Assembly (NCBI GenBank): GCA_963556255.1
Contig: OY744615.1
Location: 20,860,696 to 20,924,695 of the forward strand
Length of the DNA: 64,000 nucleotides
Origin: Allolobophora icterica
Taxonomy: Eukaryota; Annelida; Clitellata; Crassiclitellata; Lumbricidae
Direction of reading: 5' to 3'
A program made the position numbers and the translations under genes. The notes beneath the pieces are model-generated. The model searched no databases and was not told where the DNA came from. It worked only from the letters and a program-made list of their open reading frames with translations. Shown in pieces: positions 37,356 to 49,319 of this stretch (position 1 is the first letter of the stretch; every line of letters starts with the position of its first letter).

Positions 37356-40300
37356 ATGGCAGCGGATTCCTGTGGGTATGATATAGAGGTCGTATCTCAA
37401 CACTACGCACAATATCGTCCAACTTATCCACCAGAACTTTTTGAAAAGATCCTGCAGTACCTCGACAAAGGATCGGAGGGAAACGGAAGAAGAGGTCTGG
37501 CTGTGGACATCGGATGCGGTTGTGGTCACAGCACATTGGTGTTGGCCGAACACTTTGAGACCGTAATTGGAATAGACAACAGCGAAACCCAACTGACGGA
37601 GGCGCTGAAGGCCAGTGCAGAGTTCGGTAACGTATCGTATAAGTTGGGATCTGCGGAAAGTGTAAGTTCACTTGTGACCATGGGGAGCGTTGACCTAGTT
37701 ACAGTAGGCACGGCATTACACTGGTTCGAAATTGCGAGCTTCTACGAGGAATGTCTCAAGATTTTGAAACCAGAGGGTACATTGGCTGTCTACACTTACA
37801 ATATCCCCGTCAATGAGAACCCAGAAGCTAAAAGACTTATACAAGCGGTGAGATCAGTTTTCTTCTCTTGCGAAACATTGGTTATAATTTTTTGTGATTG
37901 AGCATTTCTCTAATAACCCTGAGAATAATCACGAAAAACAACAAACACTATTAACAATAATTATATGAATAAATAGAACTTTAAATAACTGATCATTTAT
38001 AACAATTTCTTAGCTGGCATTGACCAACTTTTGCTTCGGCTCCACCCTACAGTCTGATATTCGACTGAGTTCTAAACCTTTACTGAATGTCCAGACCGCC
38101 AACTGCCAACTTTCTACAGAATTTCAAATAAACCAGTGGCGTGCAGAGGTTCTTTGATGCCCGGGGCCAACCCCTTCATTGGATGCCCCTAAATTGTTCT
38201 TTCCCTAATTCATTCCCCCTCCCCTCCCGCTGCACTGTGCTCAGTGTGCTGCCTCCTCTCCCTTTCCCGCAGGAAATTTTTAGAGAATTGCATATTGCCG
38301 TATGGTACTTTTAGCCTATTTTGACGATCGGAAACCGAATTGTAGACTTTGCATTTTATGTTTAGGAAGTTAGGCTACTATTACTAATCATAGTATAGCC
38401 TGTATCGAAAACATGACATAAAAACTTGCGCACTCATGTCTTACTTCGCGATGTATTGTAAACATAAATACTTGAATGGCGATTTATTGGCGGCCAGTTA
38501 TTAGTAACTTGACTGAGCCAACGCCAACCGTTGGATGCCCCTCCCCGGCTGGATGCCCGGGGCCGTCGCCCCCTCCGCACCCCCCCTCTGCACGCCACTG
38601 CAATAAACTGAATCTTTCTAGGTTGTGTCTTAAAGTTAACTCTTACAAACTGGTGTATCGACTTGCATAAATGCTCAGATTGGGAAATCCTGTTGCTCAG
38701 TCATACGTTAGGCAATATAGATATACACCCTGGATGCTTCAATACATGTTCAATTTTCGTTTATTACAAATCCAAGTTGACATAGACGCAGCTTGTTACA
38801 ACATTAATAAATACTGTACGTGCCAGCCTTAAATAGACAGTTTACCCATAGCAGTCAGGGTGATAATCTGCCTTAGTAGGCCTATGTGTTCCTATGTAGG
38901 AGCCGTTTGAGAAAATTTGGCCATCACTATAACAGGAAAGAGGAACCAGTAACATAGCATAACTTGCATAACATAATTCTTTACTGCATCTGATCATGAG
39001 TCGATCGCAACAGAGAATAGCAAATGAACACACAAAAAGCAAATGGTGATTTAATTTTAAAAAGGGACCGGGTATTTCTGCAAGATATTGCTGCAAGATA
39101 TGGTTTATTGAGCATGCATTTTCAGATTCAAATCAAAATGCCTCATAAATTTTGCAGATAACAGTTTCAAATATAAACATAAATATACCAATCTGCAGTT
39201 TATCAATCATATCAAATGGTAGTGCTATTAGACTCCTGATTAGCTGATTGGTTAGGGCGCTTGGCCCATACCATAGAGATTAGGCCTATAGGCTCGATCC
39301 TTCCCGAGGAGATTACTGTGTGGACCTTGAGCAAAACTTTAACCCAAAATTGCTCATCCCAATCGATGCTCAACCAGTCCCTTGTCGCTGCACTCAAATA
39401 CAAGTACAAGAGTTTCCAGACTGCATCATTTGCGCAATCCCAACAACACTTGAACAAACTTGATGCCAAGAGTACATCAAAACTCATACTAACAAATAGA
39501 CCTTTTACAGTTTCTGTGGTCTTTGTATGAAACGCTTAACCAAAATTGTGTGAACAAAGTTTTGTAGAGAAACCCTTAAGGACTACTGGCAACCAGGAAT
39601 GAACCACTTCTTCAACGGCTACATAGAACCGTGGGCTCTTCTACCACAGTTCTTCGACCAGTGTATAAGGTACATGTAGGTTGCAATTGCTTAGCATCCG
39701 ATCTCTCTCGGAAGACACTTGAGAAACACTCAGACTAAAATATTTCGCAGCCTTTATTAAAAAAATTTGGTTTCCAAGGATCTTGTGCTATGACGTCAAA
39801 TATTTGTCAGGCATGTTTTGTAATGATGTACTGCATATTTTATAGGCTAAACGCTTCAGTCCTTCTTTCTTCAAATCCAAGACCTCGTTGGTGTCGATCG
39901 CATCCTGCACTATATTTATATGTCTTAGTGAGCACAAAATAATATGATAGACCTAATGACAATGTTGTCAGAGTTTGGCAAAATCTGTACATTTTTCTAA
40001 TGAACGTAATAAACGTTCAGAATAATGTTGTTCTCAAATCAGGGATGACTCCATATCTTGGAGAACTATCAGCAACATCAGAGAAGTGATAGGGTTATTC
40101 AAGTCCGCTCCGGAGTATGTCTACTACAAACGTGATCACCCGGAACATCCCGACGATGTGGACTTACTTCTTGAAAGGTAAAACTACGAATTTTCATTAT
40201 CTCCAGGAAAAGGAAAGATACGAGGTACTGAATAAATAAACAAGCTAATAAGACCAAATTTGTAATGTCCAAGTAAATTACGAACTAGGCCTAATTTATG

Positions 40301-41587
40301 AATGCATTGATGTTTGCGTAAGATTGATTTAACACTGCATGACTTTATGAATTGGTCAAGAATGAATTAATTAATATCGCTGTTGGTGGATTGATGTCGT
40401 GTTTTATGTTAATATGTACTGACTTGGGTTTTTATGCTTGAGGGGCGAAGAAGTAGCACGAAGGCTAAAGTAAAGAAGAGTGTGATGCCTACCGATTAAG
40501 GGAGTTTGGTGTTGGTCCTTTACCGCGATCCACTTGCAAATCAGTCCCAGTCTCCAAGGTCATTTTGTTGTAGGCCATCACCTGACAGAGCTATAAGACA
40601 ATGTTTTTCTAGATATCAATATATTTTTATTTTAATGATGTCAACAGTTCAGCCAGGAAAACGTATGCAAGCAACAGGTGTCATATCACAGCGCTAGCAA
40701 TTCCTTTATGTACATGTCTTTCTAAACCTTATATAGAGAAATTTGTTCTCCGACGGGGAACAATACATGTAGGTTGCCATGGCAACCGGTTGACGGTCGT
40801 GTGCCTTTGATGCACGCCGGCCGATCTCTCTGAGCTGACTGAATCCCCATCCTTACCCTCCTCTTTTGGTACGTACAGGCGGTCCAGCTCTTTGAAGATA
40901 TCTACCTGTATATTCTTTGGCCAGTCATGTCCTCCTTCCCTCCTCAGCGCTCTTTCGCCAGTCATGTCCTCCTTTCCTCCCTTCCTCGTGTCTCTCTCTT
41001 CTGCATCTACGGCGGTATCTTTTGAACTTTCTTTGTCTAGCCAATAAAGCCTCTTTGGCGCTGAATCGAATGAGGATCTGCTATCTACCACTCGTCCGAT
41101 CAACCAACGTAATGAGCCATTCATGACTCTAGCGATTATGAATCGAGAACTTCAAAAATTTGTATAGAGCCGAATCCGAAAGACCAGCGTATTCTTGTCG
41201 GCGCAACATAAAATTCAGTGCGTCAAGGCAAGGTTGACAAATTGATCCTGCCAGTATGCCCACATAGAGTCCATATATAGGACCCATATTCCTATATGGG
41301 ACTCGTGGAGAGCCCACGGAGATCCAATTTGATGCCCATTAAAATGCTGGCAGGTAAAGTAGGTTATACGAAAACATGTGGAGACGGAGACGAAAGGAAT
41401 TTTTGGTACTTATTAATGTGGACTAGTAATTTGGCGAAAACCCATTGTGACGTAGAAGATGCTATGTGTTTTTAGATTCAAGGAAGTCTTCGATACGAAT
41501 TCAACTGAAGAGAGAATCGTCAAATCCACAAATGCAGTTGTTCTGCTGCTTGGCAGAAAGCGTCAGACTGCTCGAGCCGTTTATTGA
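37356..41587 (+). CDS. Class I SAM-dependent methyltransferase, copy B (4 exons)
   Basis: Inferred exons are 37356-37847, 39560-39669, 40043-40177 and 41476-41587, each the same length as in copy A, giving 282 residues. Motif I VDIGCGCG, GID, ALHWFE and LKPEGTLAVY are all kept. Differences from copy A are scattered substitutions (for example MAADS, YLDKGS, CGHSTLVLAEH, and KRQTAR near the C-terminus) with no stops or shifts, so the gene looks functional. Intron 1 has gained a hAT MITE (38134-38600) and lacks the mariner relic. Same substrate uncertainty as copy A. The upstream 200 bp matches gene A, so proximal promoter sequence is shared; distal DNA differs because of the transposons. Confidence 0.85.
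38134..38600. mobile_element. hAT-type MITE, 467 bp
   Basis: Perfect 16-bp inverted ends (CAGTGGCGTGCAGAGG). The flanks AAATAAAC (38126-38133) and CAATAAAC (38601-38608) are an 8-bp duplication with one change; gene C keeps the unoccupied 'caataaactgaatc' near 58507-58520. The interior has 'gatgcccggggcc' near both ends in inverted orientation. It lies in intron 1 of gene B. Confidence 0.92.
39237..39325 (+). repeat. tRNA-derived SINE-like segment in intron 1 (B)
   Basis: 'tagctgattggttagggcgc' is a good A box and 'ggctcgatccttcc' a fair B box, in tRNA-like spacing. The sequence matches 10017-10100 in gene A, so the insertion predates the A/B split. It does not fold into a convincing tRNA. 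Confidence 0.6.
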
Positions 41588-42097
41588 ACGACGAAAACCA
41601 GACAGAAGATTACAGAGATTCGACTTTGTACCGTTAAAGGAACTTAAAGCTTACATGGTACTGTTGAGCTGTCAAAAGGACAAACCGGAAGGATCGTTAT
41701 ACCCGCTTGACTCAGGATTGTCGTTTTGCCTCTCGAATATTATAGACGCCTTGCTTGATGTATAGCTTATAGTTAATGCTTTTAAAGCTTCGTAGGCAGC
41801 AAAACAGATATGAACGAAATAGTTACACTATGCGAAAATAATTAACATAATATTCACAATCAGTGATCATGTAAACTAAATATGTAATATTGACCTTAAT
41901 TTTAAACTGGCTTGTAGTCGCTATATGCTTTATACTCGTTAGAAAAATGTTCCATAATAGTGGACCTGATCATTTAATGAAAAAATATTTTAGCGTGGAC
42001 TTTGTACCTTATTTCGATATTTTCTAATGTCGTATGAATTAAGCTGACTATCAAATGCTACTGGCAACATATTTATGATAACGAAGCAATCCCATCT

Positions 42098-42200
42098 TAA
42101 CACAGCTCAGTGGTTAGATCTATCACGATGAGGATTGTATGCATTGGACCACTTCGGTTAGGTGACGAGAGACTCTTCTGTAGATTTGTTTATTGTCATT
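42098..42200 (+). repeat. tRNA-like segment shared downstream of genes B and C
   Basis: 'cagctcagtggttagatc' resembles an A box. The same segment follows gene C at 63229-63300 and, degraded, gene A near 13003-13030. A SINE head or a pseudo-tRNA are possible; a functional tRNA is not supported. Confidence 0.4.
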
Positions 42201-42797
42201 ATCTACGAATATCTCAATAGCAACGATTGTTCAATTACACAGATGACGATGAAATAGTCACGAAACTGCGACGACTACAAGAACTTCTACTTGCTGAGTC
42301 TGACTGCGGACTATCTACTCTACTGAGTCTGAATGACTTCTGATTCTACACACTTACTTAACCTAAGACATGCAGATCTCTTTGGTAAATGTATCTTGTT
42401 ATTGGTCCATCAACCTATAGGACTTTACCTTGGATCCCTTAGATTGACATTAACAGTTCACTAAAAGGTTGGCCTTAGTCAAACCTACCTAATTATTCTT
42501 TGGCAGTTGAACACTCTTACTGTCGTGGATGGATCACTCCTTTAGAAGCTTCTGTATATTATTCATGCAGATTGTCATCACAACATCCTATTTCTTCACG
42601 GGATACAGTTTTATCATTGATGCACCGGAAGCAAGGGTCGTTCTTTCTATGTCCGTGGCCTTCGAGCTGACGGCAACATGCGGAGGGGGGCTTCGAGTCA
42701 GAGTTCTTTGCGGCACAATAAGCAACCTACAATTTCGCCCGCCCTGGGTATTTGGGCCCTCTGCTCCCTTTGTGTTCGTACTGTAGTTGGCTAGTTG

Positions 42798-43370
42798 CAG
42801 TCTTGTTGTCAAGACCTTAAACCTCGAGACCAAGATCAAGACCAAGACTTTGAACCTCGAGACCAAGACCAAGACTTTGAACCTCCAGACCAAGATCAAG
42901 ACCAAGACTTCAAACCTCGAGACCAAGACCAAGACTTTGAACCTCAAGACCAAGACCGAGACCAAGACCCAAAAATCACATTGAGGCCAAGACTTCTTTT
43001 TCGTACAACAAAAATTGTCAAGTCGGACTACTCGCTATTTGAATGAAAACATGAGTCTTTTATTTTATTCAGGCAAATTAACTTTAAATGCAGGCTGCAG
43101 AGAATTCCGAATTCGTATTTACAAAAGTACTTCATGCAAAATGTTATTTCAAATGCCTTTTGTATTTTATAAAAGCAATTCGCTCAGAATTTTCTGACCA
43201 AGGCGTGCCTTGTGGGGCCTCATAAAAATTCCGCCATGTGACCAAGACCAAGACCTTGAACCTCAAGACCAAGACCAAGACTTTTGGTCTCAAGACCAAG
43301 ACCAAGACTTTTGAAAACGAACTCCAGTGCACTCGAGACCAAGACCTTGGTCTCGAGGACAACAAGTCTG
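42798..43370. mobile_element. hAT-like element with CCAAGACCAAGAC arrays, 573 bp
   Basis: The ends are CAGTCTTGTTGTC and, inverted, CAGACTTGTTGTC. The flanks GCTAGTTG and GCTAGCTA (42790-42797, 43371-43378) look like an 8-bp duplication with two changes. Next to each end is an array of 'accaagaccaagacttt(g)aacctc' in the same direct orientation. A longer sister copy is at 44020-44977. The Lys/Thr-rich frames through the arrays are not genes. Confidence 0.82.
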
Positions 43371-44019
43371 GCTAGCTACCTGATCTAGATCGGATCTCAT
43401 ACTTAAGAGTTCTCCCAATGTCTACCTCTATGACTCAAATGGTTGCTCCATAGGGTGCTGAAACCTTTCGGGGCTAGCCAATAATAACGGTGTTAGGTTA
43501 ATGACAAAGCGGCGCTATAATATCAGATTTAAACGAATTTAAATGTGAGATCAAACGGCGAGTAACTGGCTAAATGCGTCGACAGCGCAATGTCTATACA
43601 CACATTAAACAAAAATTTCACTAATGGACAAATAAGCAGCGAAATAACTCAACAATAATTGTATTCGAGGCAAGAAAGTAGGCCCTAGTTGAGAGTTATT
43701 CGAGCTCAAACTAGCTGAGAGTTATTCGATCTCACTTAGTTACATAGCTCCTTTCTCGTCAGAATCCTCCACCTACTGATAAAACTAGGGTGACTTCTAA
43801 CCTACAGCTCTAAAACAAGCGATGAGTGCCACGGGGTTCAAATATACGCGGACAGGGACTTGTTCCTAAAAATTGACAGGAATCGGGGACATTACCTCAC
43901 CTTACTTCTCTACCAACATCAGTCTTCTGATTATAGATAACCTCGGTAAAACACAACTCCAAACCTCGATAGACAACAACCAGACACAACGACCGAAATC
44001 TCTCTAAGTTTAATTTCAA
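43371..44019. other. Spacer, no gene recognised
   Basis: Unassigned sequence between the two sister hAT-like elements, with a short direct repeat 'tgagagttattcga' (about 43690 and 43720). Confidence 0.5.
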
Positions 44020-44977
44020 CAGTCTTGTTGTCAAGACTTTAAACCTCAAGACCAAGACCAAGACTATGAACCTCGAGACCAAGACCAAAACTTTGAACCT
44101 CGAGACCAAGACCAAGACTTTGAACCTCAAGACCAAGACCGAGACCAAGTCCCAAGACTTCTTTTCTTTACACAAAAATTGTCAAGTCGGACAACTCGCT
44201 ATTTGAATGAAAACGTGAGTCTTTTATTCTATTCAGGCAAATTAACTTTAAATGCAAACTGCAGAGAATTCCGAATTCGTATTTACAAAAGTCCTTAAAG
44301 CAAAATGTTATTCCAAATGACTTTTGTATTTTTTTTATAAAAAAACCAATTTGCTCAGAATTTTCTAACCATAAAAATTCCGCCATGTGAAAAAATACTT
44401 TCCATAGGTGCTGAAGTTGCAGGCACACACAGTAGCTTTTCATGCCCTGGATGTAAATGTACAAATCGTGAGCCTCTTTGAAAGCTCCCTGGGTTTATCA
44501 GACCCTCTGGCTTCAGAAAAAGAGACTTTTAAATAATAAACCATGGGAGATGTCAAAAACGACAATGACAATTTCATTGCTGGTAATGGCGTTTCAAACG
44601 ACGATGCGATCGCTTGGCTTGAGCCTCGCAGGGCTTCCAGATACAGCATACATGTAACTTCCAGATACTACATAACTTAGTTGCTGCTGTCGATGGGTTT
44701 TCCTGACCAACAAGACTTGTATCCGTCCGTAGGTATTTGTCGCAGGCTATGATGAAAACAGGCTTGATAAATTTTTAAATTCTTCAGTTTTGTTAAATGA
44801 CTGTTAATATTGACAGCCGGCCTTGGTCTCGGTCTTGCGAGACCAAGATTAAGACTTTGAACCTCAAGACCAAGACCAAAACTTTTGGTGTCAAGACCAA
44901 GACCAAGACCAAGACTTTTAAAAACGAACTCGTGTGCACTCGAGACCAAGACCAAGTTGGTCTCGAGGACAAGTCTG
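44020..44977. mobile_element. hAT-like element, sister of 42798-43370, 958 bp
   Basis: Perfect 8-bp duplication AATTTCAA (44012-44019, 44978-44985). Left end CAGTCTTGTTGTC; the right end, inverted, begins CAGACTTGTCC. It has the same flanking arrays as its sister, with a longer core (44165-44820) in part absent from the shorter copy. No transposase frame. Confidence 0.88.
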
Positions 44978-45076
44978 AATTTCAACAAGTAATTATGTTT
45001 GCCCGTCCTCTAAGTCACTTTTAAAAAGTAGGTTAGGCCTAAACAAGACGCCCCTCTTTCCGGAGGCTTTTACCTA

Positions 45077-45450
45077 TGAAGTGACCCTGCTAGCCTATCA
45101 GCGCTTACTAATATCATTCTCCAACAAGCACTGAGCTACAGCTCCCGTAATAAAAAGTAGGTTAAAAACACTTTTTCATAGCATATTATGCCGGAACTCA
45201 AGATCCTCAGGAAGGGGTGAAGAGCTCGTTCACCACAATTACTTAAACGGATATCTCATAATTATGAAGTGACCCTGCTAGCCTATCAGCGCTTACTGAT
45301 GTCATTCTAAAAAACAAGCACTTAGCTACAGCTCCCGTCCTAAAAAGTAGGTTAAGAACGCTTTTTCATAACATATTACGCTGGAACTCAAGATCCTCAG
45401 GAAGGGGTGAAGAGCTCGTTCACCACAATTACTTTGACGGATACCTCATA
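45077..45450 (-). repeat. Two tandem copies of a tRNA-like (SINE-type) unit of about 188 bp
   Basis: Units at 45077-45265 and 45266-45450 are about 90% alike. On the minus strand each contains 'gtagctcagtgcttgtt' (A-box-like) and, further on, 'cagggtcacttc' (weak B box). Probably a tRNA-derived SINE or a duplicated pseudo-tRNA. Confidence 0.5.
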
Positions 45451-45574
45451 AAAGGCCGTAAAAAACGGGATCATCGTCCGACCAATTCTGCATTTGAACC
45501 GTCAGGAGTCGGTCCTCGGTAGGTCAGGTAAAAAAGACGAGAATTCACTAATATACATGTACGTGAAATATGGC

Positions 45575-45819
45575 CATGGGCGTCCGCAGGAATTTTTAGG
45601 GGGGCGCCGAAATTTTTTAGAAGGGGAAAACAGTTTTAAGGAGGGGGAAAATGACGCTTTTGCATAGAAAAATTTGCATAGAAAAAATGATGATCAAAAT
45701 TGTGTTGGGACTGTTGTAACAATCATAATTATAAAAATATTTCATTTTTATAAAATATTTGCAAAATCCAGGGAGAGCAGATGCGTCCCCATGCGCCCCC
45801 CACCCTTCGGACGCCCATG
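45575..45819. mobile_element. hAT-type MITE, 245 bp, well preserved
   Basis: Perfect 8-bp duplication AATATGGC (45567-45574, 45820-45827) and inverted ends matching at 15 of 16 positions, starting CATGGGCGTCCG. Same family as 2119-2403 and 20672-20933; interior G-runs then C-runs. Confidence 0.92.
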
Positions 45820-46655
45820 AATATGGCTATAGGGTTTAAACAGTGTTTAAAGTGGTGCGCTCAAAGATACTCAACGATTGTCATAAAGTCATGCGCTTAG
45901 TGTTAGTCCTATAAGACAGGCTGCGATATTAACCTTTAACTACCAGAGGTGAAAAATACTGTGACCGGAGGAAATATCTTTGGTAAACAAAATATCCATC
46001 GATATATACGTGCGTACATACATTCACAAATACATACATGCTAGAACAGTCTTCCACCCGCCATCAGTGAACTCTTTTAATTTACTATCATAAGGGCGAC
46101 TTCGAAAGGGCGACCATCAAAAGGGCGTAATCAAAAAGGCGCCGCTCATATATAGGGGCATGTTTAAAAGGGTGCTGATCAAAAGAGCGCGCTACTAAAT
46201 CGAAACGGCGAGAAAGTGAGCAGTTGGAAGAAGCTTCGACTTTAAAACACAAACTTGGGAACAAACTAAAAGTTGAAAGCCAAAGAACAATTCTCACATA
46301 CGAAATGTTGTATAGCACTTTGATGACATTATTGATCTTTTCATGTTCAGAAACAATCCTTTGACGGACAGTAGTTTACCTCGGCTATCAAATGGTAGAT
46401 ATTTACTCTTGTCGGATGATATTTCACTGTAGGCCTATGTAAATAAAAGTTTTAAATGAAAAACTTACAGCTTTTTTTATGATTCGCGCATGTCAGGTTC
46501 TCATAGAATACAACATTTTACAGCAGATTATGTAAACTGTATAACTAAACAGATTTTGGTTGAAGTTCATCTACCATTTGAAAAACATACGTTGTTACTG
46601 TTATTGTTATCTCTAAATACAGTAGTAATAACCATAGAAATATCAATAAAATTAC

Positions 46656-48297
46656 CAGTGATGGGCACCAACTACTTACCTGGTAGTTATAACTACTTCC
46701 TAACTACTTTCAAAAAAAGTAGTTATAACTACTGTTTAACTACATTAGATGACAAGTAGTTATAACTAGTTTTGCTAACTACTAGATAAGTAGTTAACTA
46801 CATTTCAAACTACTTTTCTATAGTTATGTTACGGTGCACTGATATTTACCAAGTTGCATGAGAATTTATTGGTTGTATTAATTACTGATATTCAACACAA
46901 GTAATAAAAAGGTAAAAAAAAAACCAACTGGTAGATGACAAATCTAATTGTAACGAATTACTGCATATATCAAACAAACTAACAAGGGACAGGAACTGCA
47001 AGAACATGCTGCAAGGCAACCTGATGTGTTCATTGTCTCAACAGTAACAAATGCCAAATTGTTATAACTACTAAAATGTCTAACTTACAAAGTCTGCAGA
47101 TTGCAGCTGTTAAAACTCAGAACATTAATTGTAAATGGGACAGGAACTTCTGGAACATGCCACAAGGCAAACTGATGTCTTTATTGTCTAAACAGTAACA
47201 AATGCCAAATTGTTATAACTACTAAAATGTCTAACTTACAAAGTCTGCAGCAGCTGTTAAAACTCTTAGAACATTGTAAATGGGACAGGAACTGCTAGAA
47301 CATGATACAAGGCATCCTGGTGTGTTTACTGTCTAAAGAGTAACAAAGGCCAAATTGTTATAACTACCAAAATGTCTAACTTACAAAGTCTGCAGCTGTT
47401 AAAACTCTTAGTACATTATTTTAAGAGGACGTAGATGGTAAACCGTTAAACAACTCTTCAAAAAGACCATCCTGTCGAACAGTTTGTCCGACATTCTGCA
47501 TCTTCTTGGGGTAAGTATCATGCCAGAAACGCTAAAAAAAGACGTTCAACTGCGGCACTGCTCGGCAGCGTTGAATTGGCTTTCTGGAATGGTGATGATT
47601 TTAACTTGTTGATGTTAAGATGAATCTAAACCGTTATTACTGGCATTGCCACTAATGTGTATTAATACTACCCGATTGATAAAGCTTTAGCCATTGGCCT
47701 ATGGCCGACGGCGAATCACATGTTAAAAGTCTTTGTTTACATATAAGTAAGCAGCTAAATCATAATCATAATACTTTATATTTTACGATATTTCGAAAAT
47801 TTAATTAGAATGGATTTCTGGATTAAAGTATTTGATAATAAAAAGTTTAAAAAATTTCAACAAAGTCTTCTGTCGTCTGCTCTATTTGGCTTGCCTTAAC
47901 TGAGCGATAATTCGAACTTTCAAAGCCCATTAGCTATCTAGTAACTATTAATAGAAATTACTGGGCATTGTTACACTGACCAAAGATACATTTAATTCAA
48001 GATAGGAAGCCCAAATTGCTAATAACAAAATTATATAACTCTATTACTTAAAATATTTATGGACAACGTCCAAATTACAGAAGTTCTTGTAAGATGGAGC
48101 TAGCTAAAGTAAATGCTAAATAGGAAAAAAGTAGTTAATATGAAATATAGTTGTTAACTACAAACCACTTGATAAAAATAGTTATAACTACTTTTTAAAC
48201 TACTTCTTTAAAAGTAGTTATAACTACTAGACAACTACCTTTATAGTAGTTATAACTACTAGTTAGTAACTACAGTAGTTAAAAGTGCCCATCACTG
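46656..48297. mobile_element. hAT-type element, 1642 bp, with TAGTTATAACTAC-rich ends
   Basis: Perfect 8-bp duplication AAAATTAC (46648-46655, 48298-48305) and perfect 13-bp inverted ends CAGTGATGGGCAC. Inside each end are several copies of the palindromic 'tagttataacta'. The family 2 foldback at 28264-29752 keeps the empty site (GTAATTTT at 28441-28448, opposite strand). No transposase frame, so non-autonomous. Confidence 0.93.
46983..47425. repeat. Three tandem units of 120-155 bp inside the hAT element
   Basis: Each unit runs 'gggacaggaact ... caaattgttataactac ... ctaacttacaaagtctgcag'. Starts near 46986, 47138 and 47282. Non-coding. Confidence 0.88.
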
Positions 48298-48341
48298 AAA
48301 ATTACGTAGGACTGACATTTGAAGAACAGAACATAAACTCA

Positions 48342-49070
48342 AGAGTGTGTTTAGGGATGTTTTATGACAGCAATGGTCTTTGACGTCTTCCCTTTGTTGT
48401 TGATTTTGCGGTTGATGTTTTTATACACTTTCTTTAAGTTTCAGCACGAGAAATCTTGCTGAGATCTTCTGAGTTGTTTTCAGATTCGCACCTTCAGGCG
48501 GTTTCCTAGGTCGTTCCGGTTTCTGTTGCTTCCGTTATCTACAACACTACAAGATATATTTACATTAATTTTTTTAAATAGAAGTTTTTTGTTCTTTTGT
48601 AATTTTTATATATTTTTATATAGTTTTTTGAGGATTTTTATGGTTTTTTAAACAATACGCATCAAAGTTTTATATACACTTTATTTACACAAGAGCTTAT
48701 CTTTAACATCATGTTAGGGAACATTTCTATGTGAGCATAACTACATTTATGCTATAGTGCCTAAGTAATACATAATGTGAGAATCATAATCATACAGTTT
48801 TGGTTGAAGAACAGGAGTCTCTTCTCTTAGAGAGTCTTACCATGGTAGATATCTCCTATGATTCTCACCACCTCCTTTTGCAGACCCTTGATCTGTAGGA
48901 TGTTCTTTGTGGTGCAGTCGATTCCGAGTTCTTAGCACTTGTTGCGGATGGTTCGGCTAATATTCTTCCGCGAACATTCCAGGAGGAGATGTTCCGTTTG
49001 CATATTTGCAGAATGCAGAATGTTTCTTTGATAAACAAAATGCAAAACATCAATAAATAAATATCAGTAG
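48342..49070 (-). pseudogene. LINE C-terminal remnant
   Basis: On the minus strand near 49015-48830 one reads EHLLLECSRKNISRTIRNKC followed, after a stop, by GIDCTTKNILQIKGLQKEVVRIIG. 'EHLLLEC' is a common block at the C-terminus of LINE reverse transcriptases. The rest (48342-48830) is AT-rich and unassigned. Confidence 0.5.
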
Positions 49071-49319
49071 ATCAATATCCTATGACTAGGCCCCCTATTA
49101 ACCAAGGTATGGGACTTTTCACCGCAGACTTCAGTAGGAGCCTATGCATAATGTTGTTGACAATAAGCAATTTTATTCCGTATACCAAGGTTTTATAAAA
49201 CAGACAGCGTAAAATTGGCGGAAATATATGGCACTCAGGCGAATACGATTTATTTCCTCCGCCGGATAAATCCGGAAAGAAAGGTGACGAAGGGGTCAAA
49301 CTTCGCTAACTGTAGGCAA

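Larger units (their letters stand above)
46085..48341. mobile_element. Foldback element family 2, second copy, truncated
   Basis: The left end (46085-46210) matches the inverted right end of 28264-29752 ('aagggcgacttcgaaagggcgacc...'), and the following 260 bp match its core. After a hAT element (46656-48297) the core resumes and matches 28410-28440, then breaks off near 48341 without the second inverted end. Confidence 0.8.

Noticed and set aside
39237..39325. Functional tRNA gene
   Set aside because: Promoter boxes are present but arms do not pair into a convincing cloverleaf; a SINE is more likely.
42787..43046. Lys/Thr-rich repeat protein (LNLETKTKT units)
   Set aside because: It follows the non-coding subterminal array of a hAT-like element and is open only because of the repeat.
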